From Terriglobia bacterium (GTDB lineage Bacteria; Acidobacteriota; Terriglobia; Bryobacterales; Bryobacteraceae): a stretch of 64,000 nucleotides of DNA. Each line of letters opens with the position of its first letter. Position 1 is the first letter of the stretch. The stretch lies in contig JAJPHN010000051.1 in NCBI GenBank assembly GCA_021325235.1, forward strand, positions 62,001 to 126,000, in the 5' to 3' direction. The notes beneath the pieces are model-generated. The model was given only the letters and a program-made list of their open reading frames with translations. It did not search any database and was not told the DNA's origin. Below are positions 36,332 through 43,921 of this stretch, in pieces. Made by a program: the position numbers and the translations under genes.

Positions 36332-37101
36332 GCGCGGATCTGCGGACGATACGCGTGATGCGCTATGTGACGCCGCTGCGGGAGGGCGGATCGCTGCCGG
36401 CGATTGTCGAAGCCGATGACGATGGCCTGTATGTGCTCAAGTTTCGCGGAGCCGGGCAGGGACCGCTGGCGCTGGCGGCGGAGTTGATTGCGGGTGAGAT
36501 CGGGCGAGTGCTCGGGCTGCGCGTTCCTGAGCTGGTGTTTATGGAGCTCGAAGAAGCCATCGGGCGAAACGAGCCGGATCCGGAGATCCGCGAGCTGCTG
36601 GTGAAGAGCGCGGGCTTGAATCTGGGGATGGATTATCTGCCGGGATCGGTGATGTTCGATCCGGCCGCGGGCGATACCTGCGATGCGGAGACGGCTTCCA
36701 AGGCGGTCTGGTTCGATGCGTTCGTGACGAATATCGATCGCACGGCGCGCAATGCCAATCTACTCGTCTGGCACAAGCAGCTCTACTTCATCGACCATGG
36801 CGCAAGCCTGTACTTCCACCACAACTGGCAGGCGCCCGAGCAGATGGCTCTGCGCCCGTTTCCGGCAATTCGTGATCATATTCTGCTGCGCTGGGCGAGC
36901 TGCATTGGCGACGTGGATCGAGAGTTGCGCGAGCGAATGACGGAGGCGCAGCTCGAACGCATCGTGAGGCTGGTGCCGGATGCATGGCTACCTCGCGAAA
37001 GCGGCGCTAGCAAGGACGGATACCTGGTGTATTTCCGCGAGCGGCTGCGTGCGGGAACATTTGCGGAAGAAGCGGAGCGGGCGCATGCGCAACTCGTTTG
37101 A
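36328..37101 (+). CDS. HipA-like kinase
   Basis: A 257-residue protein with the core of a HipA/PI3-4-kinase-like fold and no N-subdomain. Seen motifs: GLYVLKFRG (ATP-binding Lys), LAAELIAGEIGRVLGL (helix with pairing Glu), DAFVTNIDRTARNANLLVW (catalytic loop with Asp and Asn) and LYFIDHGASL (metal-binding Asp). All kinase residues look intact. HipA toxins phosphorylate tRNA synthetases and are paired with HipB; here there is no HipB-like antitoxin, but a DUF3037 gene overlaps the end by 17 bases, a pairing seen in other genomes. The start GTG overlaps the stop of the PQQ-like gene. Confidence 0.8.
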   Translation: MSADLRTIRVMRYVTPLREGGSLPAIVEADDDGLYVLKFRGAGQGPLALAAELIAGEIGRVLGLRVPELVFMELEEAIGRNEPDPEIRELLVKSAGLNLGMDYLPGSVMFDPAAGDTCDAETASKAVWFDAFVTNIDRTARNANLLVWHKQLYFIDHGASLYFHHNWQAPEQMALRPFPAIRDHILLRWASCIGDVDRELRERMTEAQLERIVRLVPDAWLPRESGASKDGYLVYFRERLRAGTFAEEAERAHAQLV

Positions 37102-37471
37102 CTACGCTGTGCTGCGCGTAGTGCCGTTCACCGAGCGCGAAGAGTTTTTCAATGCGGGGGTGGTGTTGTTCTGCGCCGAGCAACGCTATTTGGGAGCAAA
37201 GGTGCGTGTCGATGCGAGCAAGTTGAGCGCGCTTGCGCCGGATCTGAAGATGGAAGAAGTGCAGCAGCGATTGGATGCGATCGTGAAAATCTGCTCGGGC
37301 GAGCCGGAGGGCGGGCCGATTGCACAACTCTCGCCGAGTGCGCGCTTCCATTGGCTGGTGGCACCGCGGAGTACGCTGATCCAGCCCTCGGCGGTGCATT
37401 CGGGATTGTGCGAAGACCCGGCGCGCGAGTTAGAGCGTGTGTTTCGGGAAATGGTGGTGAGCGGAAGATGA
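37085..37471 (+). CDS. DUF3037-family protein, partner of the HipA-like kinase
   Basis: A 128-residue protein beginning MRNSFDYAVLRVVPFTEREE, then FFNAGVVLFCAEQRYLGAKV, the typical DUF3037 opening. The C-terminal part includes FHWLVAPRSTLIQPSAVHSG, also a family feature. The ATG lies inside the end of the kinase gene (17-base overlap), so translation is coupled. The biochemical role is unknown; constant pairing with HipA-like kinases suggests it is the substrate, regulator or antidote (inference). It ends three bases before the natural end of a convergent membrane-protein gene. Confidence 0.82.
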   Translation: MRNSFDYAVLRVVPFTEREEFFNAGVVLFCAEQRYLGAKVRVDASKLSALAPDLKMEEVQQRLDAIVKICSGEPEGGPIAQLSPSARFHWLVAPRSTLIQPSAVHSGLCEDPARELERVFREMVVSGR

Positions 37472-37474
37472 ACC

Positions 37475-38052
37475 TTAGTGCCGGAGCAGAAGCATGCGAG
37501 GCACGGTCAGCGCCACGAGCAGGAAGAAAAGCTCGAGCGCGGCGAAGAAGCCGAATACCCAGCGGCCAGTTGGCCAAACGCGCGCCGGGAGGCGGTCGCT
37601 GATTCGCCGAAAAACGTTGGCGCTGCCACTGGCGCGATCTCAACGCGGGCAGAACCCTTGCGCCAGCCAGCTGCCATCCAGGTTGCGCGCACGGTGGAAA
37701 GCAGCAGTGCGAGAAAGATCACGGCAATAATGCCGACGTTTGCGGGACTGATGCGCAGTCCCACCAGAATACGCAGCAGGTAGGCGCAGAAGGCCGTGAT
37801 GGCTGCGGCGCGGCTGCATTGGCGGACACCGGTGGCGGCCAGGAAGAAGAAGAGCGCCTCGAAAAGTCCGCTGAACGGGTGATGAATCAATAGACTCGAC
37901 AAAAACGTGAGCACCGCTACCACGCAGCACACCCAGAAGCCCTGCTCCGTGACGTAATCGAAATCGGTTTCATTGCGAATGGCGGGCCAGAAGAGAGCTT
38001 TCAAGCGGTTTTCGCTGCGCGGGACGGATTCGCTGAGTCCGAGGCTTTGCAC
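37475..38052 (-). CDS. Membrane protein interrupted by a one-base frameshift
   Basis: From 38052 the frame encodes about 145 residues with four membrane segments (FWVCCVVAVLTFLSSLLI, ALFFFLAATGV, AITAFCAYLLRILVGL, NVGIIAVIFLALLL). At 37610-37614 there is a run of five T on the coding strand. In the read frame the product ends after 181 residues in a Ser/Arg-rich tail. If the ribosome slips back one base, or the run once had six T, the sequence continues RRISDRLPARVWPTGRWVFG, then FFAALELFFLLVALTVPRML and LLRH, a natural last helix, and stops at 37475-37477, three bases from the convergent gene. Family unknown. Confidence 0.6.
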
Positions 38053-38158
38053 GTTCTCACGATGCTACTCCAACCTGTGAATCAACCGCAATCCGGGACA
38101 AGAGAAGACGCGGCAGAATGCGTGCGGTGGAGACGATTCGGCCGCGTCCTGGGCAAGG
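38053..38158. other. Short gap, no feature seen
   Basis: About 100 bases between two minus-strand genes; no promoter or hairpin could be assigned. Confidence 0.3.
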
Positions 38159-39037
38159 TTACGAGCTAGAGGAGGGCTGATTGAACCAGTTATCGATCTG
38201 GTGCCACCAGCCGTCCAGCTTCGTGGCTGCGCCTGCGTGATCCTGCGGCAGCTTCTCGGCGAAACTCGTGATTGCACTACTGAGGCTCCTGGCATCCTCA
38301 GCGTGCTGCGGCGGGTTACCGTCGGCAAAACGCTTCAGATCACTGGCCGCCTCTTTCAGAGCAGCTGCAGCTTCGGTGTAATGGTTGTTCTTGGCAGCGT
38401 CTTCGGCAATCCCGACGTTTTCGCGAGCGGTCAGCAGCGGAAGATCGCTCTGCACTGTTTGCATCACGACATCATTCTGCAGAGCGCTCAGCGAGTCGTC
38501 CGCCGACTGCAGGTTCTTGTCGCGCAGGGCGGTCTGAGCAGCTTCCAGGTGCTCCTTCGCCCTATTCAGATCAATGCCGACGTACGTGTATTGAACCGAG
38601 GTGTCGTCCACCGTAAGCGGCGCAAACCTGCTGTGCTGCGGTTGCGAGCTGTTGTTTGCCGGCGACTTCTGGCCGGACTTTCGCGCCGCTTCGAGTGGAC
38701 CCAGAGTGGACGAGGTGTCGAACTCCGAATAGAGTGGAATCATCATCGGCAGGTTCTTGGATTTCGCGAGTGTGGCGATGCGGGTTTGAGCCGTGAGCGC
38801 CTTATTGACATGCTGCTGCGCGAGTTGCGTATTCTTGTTTGAGATTGCCTGTCTGGCAAGGTCTACTTCGTGTAGCAACTCGGTTGATAGGTGAGAGAGC
38901 TGTTCGCGAGCGGGATGTTCGCTCTTAGTTCCCGAGGGGCGCGCCGTCGAATTCTGAGCGGTTACGCAGAGTGCCGGAGTAACTACGGCCACCTGCCCGG
39001 CAAGATACAGAAGGGCTATCGGGAGAGTAATTTTCAT
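38159..39037 (-). CDS. YfdX-like exported protein
   Basis: A 292-residue protein with a signal peptide (ITLPIALLYLAGQVAVVTPA). The rest is helical, with two repeats of the YfdX pattern: LLHEVDLARQAISNKNTQLA, then QQHVNKALTAQTRI, and later LNRAKEHLEAAQTALRDKNL plus DDSLSALQNDVV. YfdX in E. coli is a periplasmic protein of the EvgA acid/drug-resistance regulon; the role here is unknown. The C-terminal 40 residues are a separate amphipathic segment (GWWHQIDNWFNQPSSSS). The nearest upstream gene is 384 bases away. Confidence 0.6.
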   Translation of the reverse strand: MKITLPIALLYLAGQVAVVTPALCVTAQNSTARPSGTKSEHPAREQLSHLSTELLHEVDLARQAISNKNTQLAQQHVNKALTAQTRIATLAKSKNLPMMIPLYSEFDTSSTLGPLEAARKSGQKSPANNSSQPQHSRFAPLTVDDTSVQYTYVGIDLNRAKEHLEAAQTALRDKNLQSADDSLSALQNDVVMQTVQSDLPLLTARENVGIAEDAAKNNHYTEAAAALKEAASDLKRFADGNPPQHAEDARSLSSAITSFAEKLPQDHAGAATKLDGWWHQIDNWFNQPSSSS

Positions 39038-39421
39038 ATACTGCTTCCTCGACTACTCGACTTCTGCATGTTGATCAGCAGCTCACCCGCTATGGAGCCG
39101 CAAGCTATTTCGAGCCGCGGAGTAACTTTTGCGCTTCCTGTTCGGGATGGGCGCAGCAATATGGATTGAGACAGTGGAACCTGTCGCATTTTGTCGTGAA
39201 CCTTTCTATTTGGGAGTAACCTGGCGCCTTTCCCCGGGAGGTTCATAAGAGTGGACGGATCACGACTTACTTCGTTTGGCTTATTACGTTAATAACAGCA
39301 ACTGGTGAAGCGAACGCGAAGTTGTAAGTTCCGGTAAGTGGGAGGATGTCCGGGTGTAACTGGATCAGCACCGGCCAGAAAAGAACCCGCTCCGTTTTGG
39401 CGTCTAGTTCTGATCGGTGAG
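39038..39421. other. 384-base gene-free region upstream of the YfdX-like gene
   Basis: No reading frame longer than a few dozen codons looks real here and the base composition is less GC-rich than the flanks. It contains nested inverted repeats: ACTTACTTCG (39265-39274) against CGAAGTTGTAAGT (39317-39329), which pairs if three bases are looped out, and inside it a perfect TTATTA-CGT-TAATAA (39281-39295). These may be a regulator site for the downstream minus-strand gene, or the end signal of the ThiF-like gene. Confidence 0.4.
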
Positions 39422-40504
39422 TTAGTTGCCGATGAGCTGCGAGTACAGGCTGCGGGCGATGGCGATATCCTGCGTACCGCGGATAATAGCGCGGCCATCG
39501 GGGAAGAACATCAGATCGTACCTGGGAATCGCGAGCCGGAGTGCGAACTCATTGACGCGCACTTCGCCTACGGGCGCTAACCGGCGCGCGAGCTCGGCCA
39601 GATCGAGTGGGCGGGACGTCTCGTGAATCTGTACGGCATTGCGGCCGCAGAGGCTCACCGGGGTGCGGCGCGCGTTGTCCAGATAGCGAAATTCGTGGCG
39701 GGCGCAGACGTGGCATTGCGGATCCGGCGGTCCCGCGTGGATGCGGCGCGAGACCCCGTTCCAGAGATCGAGTGTATGAATTGCGGCCGCGAAATCGTCC
39801 CATCCGACTATGAGCCGCAGCGCGAGCGAGACCTGTAGAGCGGCAACAGAAGCGCTCGCGGTGTTGAGAATGCCGTTCACATCGCAGGTGGGGTGCGGTC
39901 CGGCGGGCGGCTCCGGATAGACGCAGGCAAAGCACGGTCCGCGGCCGGGCACAACCGGCATCACGGTACCCGAGCTGCCGACTGCGGCACCGTAGATCCA
40001 CGGTAAGGCGCGCTGCGCGGGTAAGGCGCGCTGCGCGGGCAACGCGTGGTTCGTGCTGCGGTCTATCGAATGCTTGACGCTAAGATCGTTAAGAAGATAA
40101 CGCGTCTCGAAGTTGTCAGTGCCGTCGAGAATCAGGTCGCAGCCGGTAAGAAGTTCTTCGGCATTGGACGCGGTGAGGTCGGTGACGTGCGGCTCGATGC
40201 GCACCTGGGCATTCAACAGCGCGAGGCGGCGCGCCGCCGCAACAGCTTTGGGAACTTCGCCCGATGCGTCGTTTTCGTCGTAGAGAAATTGGCGCTGAAG
40301 ATTCGAAAAATCGACGGTATCGCGATCGATAAGACGCAGAGTGCCGATCCCGGCGCGAGCGAGCGCTTCGGCCTGGAAGCTGCCTAGTGCGCCGCAACCG
40401 ACGATGGCAACGCTTGCTTGCGAGATGCGCTGCTGGCCGTTTTCGCCGATGGGCGCAAAGCGGATTTGACGAGAATAACGTTCATTTTCGTCCGTCCGGT
40501 CCAT
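39422..40504 (-). CDS. ThiF/MoeB-family adenylyltransferase
   Basis: A 360-residue E1-like enzyme. The nucleotide-binding motif is VAIVGCGALGSF near residue 33-44; LIDRDTVDFSNLQRQFLY follows. Zinc-type CxxC pairs are GPCFACVYP and PQCHVCARH. TCDVNGILNTAS has a Cys where ThiF has its acceptor Cys. Such proteins activate ThiS- or MoaD-like C-termini, but no sulfur-carrier gene is nearby. Between DNLSVK-like and WIYGAAVG motifs sits an extra segment, HALPAQRALPAQRALP, encoded by a perfect 18-base tandem repeat. The last about 90 residues (RRLAPVGEVRVNEFALRLAI) look like an added rhodanese-unrelated domain. Confidence 0.82.
   Translation of the reverse strand: MDRTDENERYSRQIRFAPIGENGQQRISQASVAIVGCGALGSFQAEALARAGIGTLRLIDRDTVDFSNLQRQFLYDENDASGEVPKAVAAARRLALLNAQVRIEPHVTDLTASNAEELLTGCDLILDGTDNFETRYLLNDLSVKHSIDRSTNHALPAQRALPAQRALPWIYGAAVGSSGTVMPVVPGRGPCFACVYPEPPAGPHPTCDVNGILNTASASVAALQVSLALRLIVGWDDFAAAIHTLDLWNGVSRRIHAGPPDPQCHVCARHEFRYLDNARRTPVSLCGRNAVQIHETSRPLDLAELARRLAPVGEVRVNEFALRLAIPRYDLMFFPDGRAIIRGTQDIAIARSLYSQLIGN
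40002..40037. repeat. 18-base tandem duplication inside the ThiF-like gene
   Basis: GGTAAGGCGCGCTGCGCG occurs at 40002-40019 and again, identical, at 40020-40037; a partial third copy (GGCAACGCG) follows. The unit is six codons, so the frame is kept. It adds ALPAQR twice in the minus-strand protein. Confidence 0.95.
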
Positions 40505-40539
40505 CTAACCGGAGAGTAACAGCCGCGGCGGTCTGCGGG

Positions 40540-43431
40540 ATGGCGCTCGTGGCAGCTTTGGCGTGCGCGCGGGAAAGCGCGGGCCGGTTTGAAGGCAAGC
40601 GCATCGTCGCGATTCGCTTCGAACCGGAGCAGCAACCGTTAAGTCCCGCAGAGCTTGCCAAGAAAATGCCGCTGCACGCGGGCGACTCGTTTCATGCGAG
40701 CACGCTGCGGGAGGCGATCCAGAATCTGTTTGCCAGCGGCCGCTATGCGGATCTGGCAGTGGATGCGGCGGAAGCGGGCGATGGGGTTGCGCTGCGTTTT
40801 CTGACGAAGCCGGCGTATTTTGTCGGACGCGTGGTCATCAGCGGCGAAAAAGACCCGCCCAACAGCGGGCAGCTGGCAAGCGCAACCAAGCTGCGGCTGG
40901 GTACGCGCTACTTCGATACCGAACGGCAGCGCGCGGCCGATTCTCTCGGCAGCCTGCTGCGCGAGAACGGTTTCTACGATGCGCAGATCGAAAGCGCGGT
41001 GCGCTACGACGAACGGACTCAGAGCGCCGACGTCTCGTTCAGTCTTGATCCCGGCGACCGCGCGCGTTTCAGTGAACCGGAGATTAAAGGCGATTCGGAA
41101 CGAACGCCGAAAGGCGTAATTCGCGCAACCCGCTGGCAGCGTTTGTTCGGCTTGCTCGGATGGCAACCGGTCACGGAGGCTCGCGTACGACAAGGACTCG
41201 ACCGTCTGCGGCGCGATTACGAGAAGCGAGACAGGCTGGAAGCAAGAGTCACGCTCGAGCGGCTCGATTACGATCAGGAAAGCAACCGGGTGAAGCCGGT
41301 GCTTGATCTGGAAGCAGGGCCGAAGATCGAAGTCGTGGTGGAGGGCGCGAGCGTGGATCGTGGAGAGCTGCACCAATTGATACCGGTGTATCAGGAGCAG
41401 ACGGTCGATGACGATCTGCTGGCTGAAGGACAGCGCAATCTGGCGCAGTATCTGCAGGCGCAGGGCTACTACGAAGCGAACGTCAGCTACAAGCTCGAAA
41501 AGGGTGCGGGGCCGCGAGACCAGAGAATCGTCTATGAAGTGATACCCGGGCGGCGGCATACATTCGTGCATCTCGACATTGCAGGCAACCGGTATTTTTC
41601 GACCGATCTGCTGCGTGAGCGGCTGTATATCCAGACTGCATCGCTGCCACGCTTTCCGCGAGGGCGTTTCAGCGCAGGATTCCTCAAACAGGATCTGGCC
41701 GGTATTCAGAATCTGTATGCGGCGAACGGCTTTCGGGATGTTCAGGTCAGCGCGCGCATGATCGACAACTATGGCGGCCATCGCGCCCACCTTGCGGTGC
41801 GGGTGCAAATCGAAGAGGGTGCTCAGTGGCGGGTGCGTAGTCTCGCGATTGAAGGGATCGACGAGAAAGCGCGCGCGCAGATTGAGCCGCGGCTGTGGTC
41901 GACGCGCGGGGAGCCGTTCAGCCTGGCAAACATCGCCGATGATCGCAACACGATTCTCAACTACTTTTTCGGGCTCGGATATCTGAATGCGACGTTCGAG
42001 TTTTACGAGACCGACGACGCGGCCCGGCACGAAGCGGATCTGAAATATGTGGTAACGCCCGGCAAACAGGACTTCGTGCGCGCGGTGGTGGTGAGCGGGC
42101 TCGAAACCACCCGGCCGAAAGTGGTGCTGAGCCGCATCGGGCTGCAGCATGGGGATCCGCTCTCGATGACGGAAGAGACCGATAGCCAGCGGCGGCTTTA
42201 CGACCTCGGCATCTTCGCGCGCGTCAACACGGCGCTGCAAAATCCGGACGGCGATGAAGACGAGAAGTATGTGTTGTACGACATCGATGAGGCGCGGCAT
42301 TATTCCTTGAACGTGGGCGTCGGGGCGCAGATCGCGCGGATCGGCGGCGGCGCAACTACGCTCGATAATCCCGCCGGCTCCACCGGCTTTGCACCGCGGC
42401 TTGCGGTCGGGCTGAGCCGCATTAATTTTCTGGGACGCGGACAGACGATCGGTTTGCAGACAGCCGTTTCAACCATCGATCAGAAAGCAGCGCTGACCTA
42501 TTTCATTCCGCAGTTCGGAGCGCGCAGTAATCTGAGCCTGACCAGCACGGCGCTCATCGAGAATTCGAACGATATCCGCACGTACACCGCGCACCGGCGG
42601 GAAGCGTCCGTTCAGTTAGGGCAGCGGATCTCGCGCGCCGATACGCTGCAATACCGCATGGTATTTCGGGATGTGACACTGAGCAACCTTAAAATCAACC
42701 GGCTGCTGGTACCGCTGCTGTCCCAACCCGAGCGCCTGGGGCTGGCGGAATTTTCGCTCATTGACGACCGGCGCGACGATCCGGCGGATGCGCATCGCGG
42801 CCTGTATTCGACAGTGAATCTGAGTTATGCGCCGGGGTTTCTCGGATCGCAGACAAGCTTCGCGCGCGGACTGTTTCGCAATTCGAGTTATCATCCGTTC
42901 CATCGCGATTTCGTGTTTGCGCGCAGCACGCAATTCGGAGTGATCACGCGCCTGGGCGGCGGCAGTGCGATTCCGCTTGCCGAGCGATTGTATTCGGGCG
43001 GCTCGACTTCGTTGCGGTCCTTCCCCGATTTTCAGGCGGGGCCGCGGGATCTGCAGACGGGGTTCGTGCTGGGCGGCAATGCTCTGCTGGTCAACAATCT
43101 CGAGCTGCGCTTTCCGCTGTATGGCGATAACTTGCGGGGAGTGCTATTTGAGGATGCGGGGAACGTTTATCGGACGCTTGGCGCGGTGAGTTTTCGTTTT
43201 CGGCAGGAGAATCTGCAGGATTTTGATTACATGGTGCAATCGGTCGGAATCGGACTGCGGTATCAGACGCCGATCGGGCCGCTGCGTCTCGATTTTTCGC
43301 TCAGCCCGGATGCGCCGCGCTTTTTCGGGCTGAAGGGCACTTTGGAAGATCTGGTAAATGGCACGGCGATTTCGACTGTGCAGAAGATTAATGCATTTCA
43401 GTTTCACATTTCGTTGGGGCAGGCGTTTTAG
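40540..43431 (+). CDS. Omp85-family outer-membrane assembly protein (TamA/BamA-like)
   Basis: A 963-residue protein. A short signal-like start (MALVAALACARESAGR) is followed by several POTRA domains: strand/helix patterns such as FEGKRIVAIRFEP, YYEANVSYKLEKGAGPRDQR and VRAVVVSGLETTRP mark about five. The C-terminal about 400 residues form the 16-stranded barrel; RLYSGGSTSLRSFPDFQAGP carries the RSF-type L6 motif, and GIGLRYQTPIGPLRLDFS is near the end. Because tamB follows, it is more likely a TamA-like partner than the main BamA. ATG 40540 is 36 bases from the divergent thiF-like start; the longer frame to 40387 lacks a signal peptide. Confidence 0.85.
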   Translation: MALVAALACARESAGRFEGKRIVAIRFEPEQQPLSPAELAKKMPLHAGDSFHASTLREAIQNLFASGRYADLAVDAAEAGDGVALRFLTKPAYFVGRVVISGEKDPPNSGQLASATKLRLGTRYFDTERQRAADSLGSLLRENGFYDAQIESAVRYDERTQSADVSFSLDPGDRARFSEPEIKGDSERTPKGVIRATRWQRLFGLLGWQPVTEARVRQGLDRLRRDYEKRDRLEARVTLERLDYDQESNRVKPVLDLEAGPKIEVVVEGASVDRGELHQLIPVYQEQTVDDDLLAEGQRNLAQYLQAQGYYEANVSYKLEKGAGPRDQRIVYEVIPGRRHTFVHLDIAGNRYFSTDLLRERLYIQTASLPRFPRGRFSAGFLKQDLAGIQNLYAANGFRDVQVSARMIDNYGGHRAHLAVRVQIEEGAQWRVRSLAIEGIDEKARAQIEPRLWSTRGEPFSLANIADDRNTILNYFFGLGYLNATFEFYETDDAARHEADLKYVVTPGKQDFVRAVVVSGLETTRPKVVLSRIGLQHGDPLSMTEETDSQRRLYDLGIFARVNTALQNPDGDEDEKYVLYDIDEARHYSLNVGVGAQIARIGGGATTLDNPAGSTGFAPRLAVGLSRINFLGRGQTIGLQTAVSTIDQKAALTYFIPQFGARSNLSLTSTALIENSNDIRTYTAHRREASVQLGQRISRADTLQYRMVFRDVTLSNLKINRLLVPLLSQPERLGLAEFSLIDDRRDDPADAHRGLYSTVNLSYAPGFLGSQTSFARGLFRNSSYHPFHRDFVFARSTQFGVITRLGGGSAIPLAERLYSGGSTSLRSFPDFQAGPRDLQTGFVLGGNALLVNNLELRFPLYGDNLRGVLFEDAGNVYRTLGAVSFRFRQENLQDFDYMVQSVGIGLRYQTPIGPLRLDFSLSPDAPRFFGLKGTLEDLVNGTAISTVQKINAFQFHISLGQAF

Positions 43432-43921
43432 CCCGGCTGTCGCGCTCTGGCTGCTGGCTTCAGCGGCGGGCGCGGAGATTGTTGATCGGGTCGAGATAGC
43501 CATTGGCCAGCACGCGATTACGGCTTCGCAGATCGATGAAGAGATTCGCGTGACGGATCTGCTGAATCATGCGCCGGTGCTGATTGATCTGGCGGCACGG
43601 CGGCGGGCGGCGGGACAACTGATTGAGCAGTATTTCGTGACGCGCGAGACGGAGGTGAGTCATTTTCCGGCGCCGGCTGATGCAGAGGTGAAAGCGTACT
43701 TCGAGAAGGTGGAAGAAGAATATGGCGGACCGGAGCAATTGCCGGGTGCTCTCGAGAAGTACGGTTTGACGCGCGCTGTGTTGGAACAGCATCTGGCGCT
43801 GCAATTACGTACGCTAGCCTTTACGCGCTTCCGTTTTCCGACTGACGAGGCGCTGAACCGCTGGCTGCGTGAGGCGCGGAGAAGATCGAGCATTCTGTAT
43901 CTCGATAAGGATTTGCAATGA
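43391..43921 (+). CDS. SurA N-domain-like periplasmic protein
   Basis: A 176-residue protein starting 41 bases inside the end of the Omp85 gene. The leader FSPAVALWLLASAAGAEIVD is a signal peptide. The body looks like the helical SurA N-terminal chaperone domain (IGQHAITASQIDEEIRVTDL, then RRAAGQLIEQYFV, then PGALEKYGLTRAVLEQHLAL) and lacks any parvulin domain. It probably chaperones outer-membrane substrates for the TamA/TamB pair (inference). Its stop overlaps the tamB start as ATGA (43918-43921). Confidence 0.7.
   Translation: MHFSFTFRWGRRFSPAVALWLLASAAGAEIVDRVEIAIGQHAITASQIDEEIRVTDLLNHAPVLIDLAARRRAAGQLIEQYFVTRETEVSHFPAPADAEVKAYFEKVEEEYGGPEQLPGALEKYGLTRAVLEQHLALQLRTLAFTRFRFPTDEALNRWLREARRRSSILYLDKDLQ

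Noticed and set aside
40639-42300. Long antisense frame of 553 codons inside the Omp85 gene
   Set aside because: GC-rich codon bias opens antisense frames; the plus frame has POTRA/barrel motifs and operon overlaps, while the antisense product shows no domain or signal.
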